Assembly (NCBI RefSeq): GCF_900200035.1
Contig: NZ_FZTC01000012.1
Span: 1-64,000, forward strand
DNA length: 64,000 nt
Origin: Klebsiella grimontii
Lineage (GTDB): Bacteria > Pseudomonadota > Gammaproteobacteria > Enterobacterales > Enterobacteriaceae
Direction: 5' to 3'
A program made the position numbers and the translations under genes. The stretch's first letter is position 1. Each line of letters opens with the position of its first letter. Shown here in pieces: positions 58,014-64,000 of this stretch. The notes beneath the pieces were generated by a model. The model made no database searches, was not told the origin of the DNA, and worked only from the letters and a program-made list of their open reading frames with translations.

Positions 58014-58916
58014 ATGTCAGTTGGAAAATTTCCCAATCTGCGGCTGTTACACGTGTTTATTACCGTAGCGAAATACCAGGGCTACGCCAATGCGCAGCAG
58101 GAGCTCAACCTGACAGTTTCGGCTATCAGCAACTATATGAGCGAACTGGAAGAGAAACTTGGGATCATCCTCTGCCGTCGCGGCAGGGGCGGTTTTTCTC
58201 TGACCGAAAAAGGGGAAACCGTACTCCAGCAAAGCATCGACCTGCTGAATTCAATGGAGGATTTTGAGCGCAATACGGCGACGCTACGCGGCGAACAAAC
58301 CGGGATCTTTAACTTTGGAGTGATCGATTCAACAATTACCGACCCGATGCTGCCGATGAGCGACATCATCGCCACATTTAGCGAACGTTTCCCGCGGGTG
58401 CATATCAATTTACAGGTCAAAAGCCCGAACGCGCTTTTGCAGGGCGTACTGAACAATGAACTGGATATTGCCATCGGTACCTTCTCGTTGCAGGCTAATA
58501 GCGTGGTGTCCCATCCGCTCTATCGCGAACAAAACTGGCTCTATTGCGGCGACAAACACTCGCTATTTACCCTTAAACATCCGACGGAAGCACTGATTTC
58601 CGAGATGCGAATGGTCACCCGCAGCTACTGGAGCAGCAGCGATTTAGGGCGTAAGGGATTTAAGCGGAGCGTCGCAAGCGCGGAAAGTATGGAAGCGCAG
58701 CTGATGCTGATTCTGTCCGGCAAATACGTCGGCTATCTGCCGGAACACTACGCTTTGCCATGGGTGCAATCGCATAAGCTGCGCGCACTGCTGCCGACGG
58801 AATATGGCTATCAAGCGCCTTTTTCGCTGATTTTCCGCCGCGGCCGCAGCAAAGAACCCCTGATTCGCGCCATGCGCGATATCGTGCGCTTGCGCGTTAA
58901 ATCACGCAAAAGTTAG
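58014..58916 (+). CDS. LysR-type regulator, divergent from gpuA
   Basis: A 300-residue LTTR with winged helix (about 6-65) and effector domain. It is a paralogue of the regulator at 47845; shared blocks include CRRGRGGFSLTEKGE, LILSGKYVGYLPEHYA and QAPFSLIFRRGRSKEP. It probably controls gpuA. Its last four bases overlap the end of the convergent MFS gene. Confidence 0.9.
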   Translation: MSVGKFPNLRLLHVFITVAKYQGYANAQQELNLTVSAISNYMSELEEKLGIILCRRGRGGFSLTEKGETVLQQSIDLLNSMEDFERNTATLRGEQTGIFNFGVIDSTITDPMLPMSDIIATFSERFPRVHINLQVKSPNALLQGVLNNELDIAIGTFSLQANSVVSHPLYREQNWLYCGDKHSLFTLKHPTEALISEMRMVTRSYWSSSDLGRKGFKRSVASAESMEAQLMLILSGKYVGYLPEHYALPWVQSHKLRALLPTEYGYQAPFSLIFRRGRSKEPLIRAMRDIVRLRVKSRKS

Positions 58917-60106
58917 ACCCTCTGGGCTGCCCTTCCCCCCACCAGTACCGCCGCCAGCGCAACCACAACCGGCGCCAGCGAACCCCACAGCACGGCATTC
59001 CAGCCGAAGAGATTCATCAATGCGCCGGAGGAAAACGAGCCAATCATCATGACCCCGAAGACAATAAAATCGTTCAGCGATTGCACCTGAGTTTTCTCTT
59101 CCGGGCGGTGAAAATCCATAATCTGCGCCGACGCGCCGGTAAAGCCGAAGTTCCAGCCAATGCCGAGCAGGATGAGCGACAGCCAGTAGTGCATAACGTC
59201 GATACCGGCGAGGCCAACCATCACCGACAGCACCAGCAGAATCAACCCTGCGGCGTTAATACGCCGGGCGCCGAAGCGATTAATCAACTTGCCGGTAAAA
59301 AATCCGGGGCCGTACATGGCGATCACGTGCCACTGAATGCCCAGATTCGACGCCTGCTGCGAGATACCGTGCATGTGCATGGAAAGCGGCGCGGCGGTCA
59401 TCAGAAAGTTCATCACCATATAGGAGATTGCGCCGCTGAAGACCGTCCGGGAAAACCCCGGCTGGCGTACGATTTCGCCCAGTGGACGCCCGCCAGATTG
59501 GGTCTGCGCCACCGGCGCGGCGGTTTTTACCCCCAGCAAGACCAGCGCCGATAGCGCCGCCACCAGTCCCTGAGCGATAAAGGTCATTGCGAAGGTGTGC
59601 GGTGGCCACAGATTCATGGTGCCGGTCACCAGCATCGGGCCGATAACCCCCGCCGCCACGCCGCCCCCCATGACCAGGGAGAGCGCCCGGGCGCGCCGCT
59701 CGCCGCTGACGCCGTCGGTGGCGGCAAAGCGGAAAGAAACCGCCACCGCCGCATAGGCGCCGCCGAAAAAGGCCGCGATACAGAATAGCCAGAACGAACC
59801 GAGCACCACCGCCAGCGCAGCCAGTACTCCCGTCAACACGCCGGCCCCGGTGCCGGTCATAAAGACCGTTTTGCGTCCGCGCCTTCTGGCCAGTGCGCCA
59901 AACGGCAGTATGCAGGCGGCCATGCCCAGCACAAAAATGGTCACAGGCAGCGTTGCCAGCGTCGGAGAGGGCGCGATGGCGTTGCCAACAATCGCGCCGG
60001 TGGCGTAAAACACCACCGAGTTTGCCCCCGCCAGCGCCTGTGCCGTCGCCAGGCGAATAATATTCTGGTTTTGCTGCCCGACGGGCAGCGTTATCTCAGC
60101 GCTCAT
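58913..60106 (-). CDS. MFS transporter
   Basis: A 397-residue protein with twelve hydrophobic helices and the MFS loop motif between helices 2 and 3 (FGALARRRGRKTVF). Substrate not identifiable. It follows an SDR gene on the same strand by 64 bp and may form an operon with it. Location beside the guanidino-acid genes suggests export or import of a related compound, which is weak inference. Confidence 0.88.
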   Translation of the reverse strand: MSAEITLPVGQQNQNIIRLATAQALAGANSVVFYATGAIVGNAIAPSPTLATLPVTIFVLGMAACILPFGALARRRGRKTVFMTGTGAGVLTGVLAALAVVLGSFWLFCIAAFFGGAYAAVAVSFRFAATDGVSGERRARALSLVMGGGVAAGVIGPMLVTGTMNLWPPHTFAMTFIAQGLVAALSALVLLGVKTAAPVAQTQSGGRPLGEIVRQPGFSRTVFSGAISYMVMNFLMTAAPLSMHMHGISQQASNLGIQWHVIAMYGPGFFTGKLINRFGARRINAAGLILLVLSVMVGLAGIDVMHYWLSLILLGIGWNFGFTGASAQIMDFHRPEEKTQVQSLNDFIVFGVMMIGSFSSGALMNLFGWNAVLWGSLAPVVVALAAVLVGGRAAQRV

Positions 60107-60170
60107 GGACTCTTTTTATCCTGAATTCGTTTTCGTTATGCCAATACCCTGACTGACATAATGAACGTAA

Positions 60171-60950
60171 TCAGGCATTCCGACCAGCCATCACGCCGCC
60201 ATCAATATCCCAAACCGCGCCGGTCACCCAGCGGGTGCTCTCGCTGAGGAGAAAAGCGACGGTCTGCGCGATATCATCAGGCGTGCCGACGCGGCCAATG
60301 GGATGGAAGCCGTCAAAGCTATTCATCACCGCCTTCACATCCTCTTCAGGAATAAAGCCTTCATAGATTGGCGTATGCACCACCGCCGGGGATACCGCAT
60401 TGACGCGAATACCGCTGCCGCCCAGCTCAATCGCCAGGTTTTTCGTCAGCGCATGCAGCCCCGCCTTCGCCATGGAGTATGCCGAGGACGGCGTCGCGCC
60501 GATGGCCTGCTGCGCCCACATCGACCCGATATTCACAATCGAGCCTTTGATGCCGTTGGCCAGCATATTGCGCACCACCTCGCGGGTGATAAAAAACGTC
60601 GCGCGGTTGAGATGCATATACCGATCGTAATCGGCCATTTCATGTTCGATAAACGGCTTCGGGAAGAAGACGCCGGCGGCGTTGACCAGCAGGCTGATAT
60701 CCTGATGCTCTGCATTGATGTTCGCCATTACCTGCTGCATACCGGCCTCGCTCGTCAGGTCAGCGACGATAACATCTACCTTCCCCGCTGCCGCCAGCGC
60801 CTGGCGCGCCCGTTCGGCCTTTTCCCGGCGATTGCCCACCAGCACCACGCTGCCGCCATTCTCCACCACCCGTTTGGCCGTCGCCAGCCCCATACCGCTG
60901 GTTCCGCCAACCACGAGCAGTTTTTTTCCCATAAACGTCGTATTCATCAT
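60171..60950 (-). CDS. Short-chain dehydrogenase/reductase
   Basis: A 259-residue SDR with [13 protein letters not shown] as cofactor loop, LVNAAGVF, Ser in VNIGSMWA and catalytic Tyr-x-x-x-Lys in AYSMAKAG. It lies upstream of the MFS gene and divergent from a GcvA-like LysR (141 bp gap), which is likely its regulator. AGAGGTGA precedes ATGATG, so start at 60950 or 60947. Confidence 0.9.
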   Translation of the reverse strand: MMNTTFMGKKLLVVGGTSGMGLATAKRVVENGGSVVLVGNRREKAERARQALAAAGKVDVIVADLTSEAGMQQVMANINAEHQDISLLVNAAGVFFPKPFIEHEMADYDRYMHLNRATFFITREVVRNMLANGIKGSIVNIGSMWAQQAIGATPSSAYSMAKAGLHALTKNLAIELGGSGIRVNAVSPAVVHTPIYEGFIPEEDVKAVMNSFDGFHPIGRVGTPDDIAQTVAFLLSESTRWVTGAVWDIDGGVMAGRNA

Positions 60951-61091
60951 TCACCTCTTCACGTTTGCTTGTATGGCCTCAGCATGCCTGTCCACAACCG
61001 CGCTGACGAATGAGAAGAAATAGTCCTGCAGCAAAGAAAATCTATCTTGATAGCCTATACTGGGGCGAAATTTGACTGAGGGATATCCAGC

Positions 61092-62012
61092 ATGCGATCG
61101 CTTAACCGACTGAAATGGCTTCACGCTTTTGAAGCCGCCGCCCGCCACGGCAGCTTTACCGGCGCGGCGCGCGAGCTGGGGGTCACCCCCGCCGCCGTCG
61201 GGCAACTGGTCAGGGCGCTGGAAGAGTGGGTCGGCCATCCGCTGCTGCACCGCACCCGTGCCGGTAAAGCGCGTCTGACCCTGGTGAGCGAGGCCCAGGA
61301 AGCGCTGCAGGATATTACGCAGGGACTGGATAAGCTGGAGAGCGGGCTGAATAAGCTTCGCGGCCGCCGGGCGCGTTCGGTGGTGGTGATCACCGCCTCG
61401 CAGGTGCTGATGATGAACTGGCTGATGGAGCGCTTAAATCGCTTCTCCGCCGCCCATGAAAATATCGACCTGCGCCTCAACGTTACGGAAAAGCTGATGG
61501 ATGTGGCCCACGGCGAAGCGGATTTAGGCATTCGCTGCGGCCGCGGCGACTGGCCCGGGGTCGATAAAACCTGGCTGATGGATGAGGAGGCGGTGCTGGT
61601 GTGCAGCCCGCTTATCGTCCCGGCAGAAAAAATCGCCTGCGGCGACTGGCTGGCGGCGCAAAAGCTAATTCATGATGATACGCCGCATCCCGGCGCCAGC
61701 TTTCCCTCATGGGAGGATGTGCTGACCGCGGCTCAGGCCCCGACGGCGCGCGATAGCGGACTGCATATCGACTTAACGTCGGCGGTTATCCTTGCCGCCC
61801 TCAGCGGGCGCGGCGTCGCCCTCGTCCGCCGGGCGCTGGTAAAACAGCTCCTCGCCACGGGGCAGCTCGTCCAGCTACAGCCCGCCCGCCGCTGGCCGCT
61901 CACCTGGTCCTACTACATCGTGACGCCGCAGCATGCGGTCATGCGTCCGGAAGTGACGGTGTTTTATGACTGGCTGCTTCACGATGTGCTGGCGGAAAAC
62001 CCGATGCGCTGA
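61092..62012 (+). CDS. LysR-type regulator (GcvA-like)
   Basis: A 306-residue LTTR: LNRLKWLHAFEAAARHGSFT is the typical GcvA-group helix-turn-helix, followed by EWVGHPLLHRTRAGKARLT and an effector domain from about 92. It is not a close paralogue of the two regulators of the ureohydrolases. Divergent from the SDR-MFS pair, which it probably controls. Confidence 0.88.
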   Translation: MRSLNRLKWLHAFEAAARHGSFTGAARELGVTPAAVGQLVRALEEWVGHPLLHRTRAGKARLTLVSEAQEALQDITQGLDKLESGLNKLRGRRARSVVVITASQVLMMNWLMERLNRFSAAHENIDLRLNVTEKLMDVAHGEADLGIRCGRGDWPGVDKTWLMDEEAVLVCSPLIVPAEKIACGDWLAAQKLIHDDTPHPGASFPSWEDVLTAAQAPTARDSGLHIDLTSAVILAALSGRGVALVRRALVKQLLATGQLVQLQPARRWPLTWSYYIVTPQHAVMRPEVTVFYDWLLHDVLAENPMR

Positions 62013-62051
62013 TTATCTTCCGCCAAACCCGCATAGAAAACCTTTATTGCA

Positions 62052-62825
62052 CTATGGTTTTACCTGGTCATGAATGCGCCACTTCTGCTTAAGCACATTT
62101 TTATCCTGGCTGGCCAGCCACTGGTTTACCTTCTCCAGCAGCTGCGGGTTATCTTTATTCATCATGTAGACTTTAAAGCTGGCGGTGCCCGGGAACGGCG
62201 TCTCGTTAGCCACGCAGAATACGCCCGGTTCATTGCTCTGGTAATAGACGCCTTCAATCAGGTCGGTCACCATCATATCCGCCGTTTTCTGCCGCAGCGC
62301 TTCAAGGTTATCGATATTGTTTTTCACCCGGATAATTTGCGCATGCTTGATATGTTCATCGACAAAGCTTTGGTTGGTTCCCCCCGGATTCACTACCACC
62401 TTCACGTTCGGCTGGTCGATTTTTTCCAGGCTACCGAGGGCTGGCGCCGACGCGCAGTTAGCCAGCGCAATCTTGCCGTTCGGCACCACCGGCTGGCTTA
62501 ACGCGAAATCCTTCGCCCGCGCCGCGGTTTCCGTCACCCCGCCCATGGCGATATCAAACTTATCGGCCTGCAGATCGGCGGAGAGCGTTGGCCAACTGGT
62601 CGGCACGAAGCGCACCTTCAGGCCAAGCCGCTTGCCGAGATCTTTCGCCATATCCACATCGTAGCCCAGCAGTTCTCCGGCTTTATTGTGAAACGCCAGC
62701 GGCGCGTAGTCTCCCGGCACACCGACTTTAAGTTCGCCGCTTTGTTGGATGCTGTTCATGTCGCGCGCCTGGGCGCCAAAGGCGATGGCGGCAATGATGA
62801 AAGCAAGACCTGACTTCAACTTCAT
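62052..62825 (-). CDS. Periplasmic binding-protein-fold protein, PheC-like
   Basis: A 257-residue exported family-3 solute-binding fold with signal peptide (about 1-20, GAQA-RDM). It resembles the periplasmic cyclohexadienyl dehydratase PheC in VPTSWPTLSADLQADKFDIAM, VVNPGGTNQSFV and MVTDLIEGVYYQ, whose Glu corresponds to the PheC general acid. No permease or ATPase gene lies beside it, which fits an enzyme or an orphan binding protein. Amino-acid binding cannot be excluded. Confidence 0.8.
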   Translation of the reverse strand: MKLKSGLAFIIAAIAFGAQARDMNSIQQSGELKVGVPGDYAPLAFHNKAGELLGYDVDMAKDLGKRLGLKVRFVPTSWPTLSADLQADKFDIAMGGVTETAARAKDFALSQPVVPNGKIALANCASAPALGSLEKIDQPNVKVVVNPGGTNQSFVDEHIKHAQIIRVKNNIDNLEALRQKTADMMVTDLIEGVYYQSNEPGVFCVANETPFPGTASFKVYMMNKDNPQLLEKVNQWLASQDKNVLKQKWRIHDQVKP

Positions 62826-62860
62826 CTTTATATCCTTGTCCTAATGTGAACCGCTTTTGA

Positions 62861-63655
62861 TTAAACCGCGCTGCGCAGCGGGTTCTGTTTATTCGCCATA
62901 AAATCTTTAATCATGGTCGCCGTCAATACCGGCGGCGAAAAAGCGGACAGCGTCCCTTCGGCGGCGCGCCCGGCGAGCAGCTCGCAAAAGCGTTCAACCT
63001 GATTAACCGGACAAGCGGCAATATCCTGGGCAGAGTAACGCCACCAGCGTAGCGCCAGCAGCTGCGCGATAATCGCCTCGCTAAAGCGCATGCGGATGAC
63101 CTTCGCCGGATTACCACCGACGATAGCGTACGGCGCGACGTCTTTGACCACCAGCGCGTTGGCGGCAATAACGGCCCCATCGCCAATCGTGATGCCCTGC
63201 GCCAGGGTGACATTCTGACCAATCCACACATCGTTGCCGATGGTGATTGGCCGGGGTGTTTTCTCAAAAGGGTAAAACTGGTTGGGCCTGCCGCTGTCGG
63301 CCGCCAGCGTCGCCATAACGCCGGAGTGATGGGCATAAAAAACCGGGCTGGCGCTGGCCCACTCCAGCGGATGCCGGTCGCCCAGCACCTGGAGCCGATC
63401 GGCAATCGAGGTGTAGCGCCCTACCCTGATGAGCGCCGGCAGCAGGGTTCGCGTATAGCTAAAAGCGCCCAGTGAGGCCAGCCGTTCGCCGCAGCGCCCC
63501 CAGTAGGTGGTATAGGCCTCGGTAGCTAAATTTTCCGGTACGTCGATCGGCAGATCATCACGGTAAAAGGCGTGGGCGCAGACCAGCTTCTGCCCGCCGA
63601 CAAAAACGCGCTGCGCCTGCAATAGAGGCTTAAGATCACCAAAGGCGATTTTCAT
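62861..63655 (-). CDS. CatB-related O-acetyltransferase
   Basis: A 264-residue left-handed beta-helix acyltransferase with hexapeptide repeats (ITIGNDVWIGQNVTLAQGIT, IGDGAVIAANALVVKDVAP) and the conserved IVGGNPAKVIRMRF end. The His in FYAHHSG or nearby is a candidate catalytic base. Members acetylate antibiotics such as chloramphenicol or sugars; the substrate here is unknown. It lies 35 bp upstream of the PheC-like gene on the same strand. Confidence 0.85.
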   Translation of the reverse strand: MKIAFGDLKPLLQAQRVFVGGQKLVCAHAFYRDDLPIDVPENLATEAYTTYWGRCGERLASLGAFSYTRTLLPALIRVGRYTSIADRLQVLGDRHPLEWASASPVFYAHHSGVMATLAADSGRPNQFYPFEKTPRPITIGNDVWIGQNVTLAQGITIGDGAVIAANALVVKDVAPYAIVGGNPAKVIRMRFSEAIIAQLLALRWWRYSAQDIAACPVNQVERFCELLAGRAAEGTLSAFSPPVLTATMIKDFMANKQNPLRSAV

Positions 63656-63790
63656 TTTCGATTTTCCCGCACAAAAGTACTCCCGGCCAGCCGCTTAATC
63701 TCTCGATCATTGATAGCGTACCGATCCGCTCACCGTGCGAAAAATCGTTATGACATCTCTTTTTTGTGAGCCACAGCGCGAAAGCGACGG

Positions 63791-64000
63791 TCAGTTATAC
63801 TCCAGCGCAAACGTCACCATGCTATTGGCGGTGCCGGCGGTTACCGCGTCATCCGTCTGTACGTACTGGGCGTTGAAGTTGATATTTTCCGCCGCGCCGG
63901 CGCTGCTGGCGGTAATCCGCTTGAGCACAGGTAAGTTGCTGGCCTCGTTAATTTTGACGCCGGTTCCGGCTGCCGGCGCCGGGGCGCTGTTATTGCCGTA
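63791..64000 (-). CDS. Fimbrial subunit, C-terminal end (partial)
   Basis: The last 69 codons of a gene that continues beyond the right edge. The end INFNAQYVQTDDAVTAGTAN plus SMVTFALEYN matches the C-terminal beta strands of type-1-like fimbrial subunits, which are placed by a chaperone and usher. It probably starts a fimbrial operon outside the window. Confidence 0.85.
   Translation of the reverse strand, partial: YGNNSAPAPAAGTGVKINEASNLPVLKRITASSAGAAENINFNAQYVQTDDAVTAGTANSMVTFALEYN

Overview
The window is a piece of an enterobacterial chromosome. Gene order and protein sequences match the E. coli rrnG-clpB to ssrA interval almost gene for gene. Extra genes (an SMP-30 gene between pheA and tyrA, and a PepSY/DUF2946 pair between yfiB and rplS) and the guanidino-acid genes point to Klebsiella, Raoultella or a close relative. 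That genus call is inference; no marker here proves it.

Region 1 (1-26.9 kb) is conserved core. It starts in the leader of an rRNA operon that runs off the left edge. It then holds clpB, pgeF-rluD, bamD, raiA, pheL-pheA, an SMP-30 protein, tyrA-aroF with TyrR boxes, the yfiR-dgcN-yfiB c-di-GMP module, a Fur-box-associated PepSY/DUF2946 pair, rpsP-rimM-trmD-rplS, ffh, ypjD-corB, grpE, nadK, recN (two LexA boxes), bamE, ratA-rnfH, smpB and the tmRNA gene ssrA.

Region 2 (26.9-45.4 kb) is an AT-rich CP4/P4-type genomic island inserted at the 3' end of ssrA. It is bounded by ~95-bp direct repeats and has 12-bp-period putative integrase arm sites at both ends. It carries a P4-type integrase, an AlpA-like regulator, several unknown exported or membrane proteins, a 1525-aa protein joining a Cap4-like nuclease domain to a STAND-type NTPase and long helical repeats (probable anti-phage defence), a DUF6602-like nuclease-fold protein, a winged-helix protein, YfjI (DUF3987), an inovirus Gp2-like protein, DUF932, RadC and a CbeA/CbtA-type toxin-antitoxin pair. 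Just beyond the right repeat lies a frameshifted 5' fragment of a second integrase, so two islands were once in tandem.

Region 3 (45.5-47.6 kb) is a translationally coupled lipoprotein plus a periplasmic coiled-coil/FKBP-like protein containing four 50-residue tandem repeats.

Region 4 (47.8-62.8 kb) is a large accessory metabolic locus. It centres on two paralogous ureohydrolases, one resembling Pseudomonas guanidinobutyrase GbuA and one guanidinopropionase GpuA. Each is divergent from one of two paralogous LysR regulators. The GbuA-like gene heads an eight-gene co-directional operon: TIM-barrel isomerase, 2-oxoglutarate/Fe(II) oxygenase, amino-acid-type ABC binding protein, fused permease-ATPase, class II aldolase, D-2-hydroxyacid dehydrogenase and SDR. 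I do not know a described pathway with this gene set, and it is the best candidate here for a new system. The GpuA side keeps only a decayed binding-protein remnant. An MFS transporter, another SDR, a GcvA-like LysR, an orphan binding protein resembling periplasmic cyclohexadienyl dehydratase and a CatB-type acetyltransferase follow. A fimbrial subunit gene is cut by the right edge.
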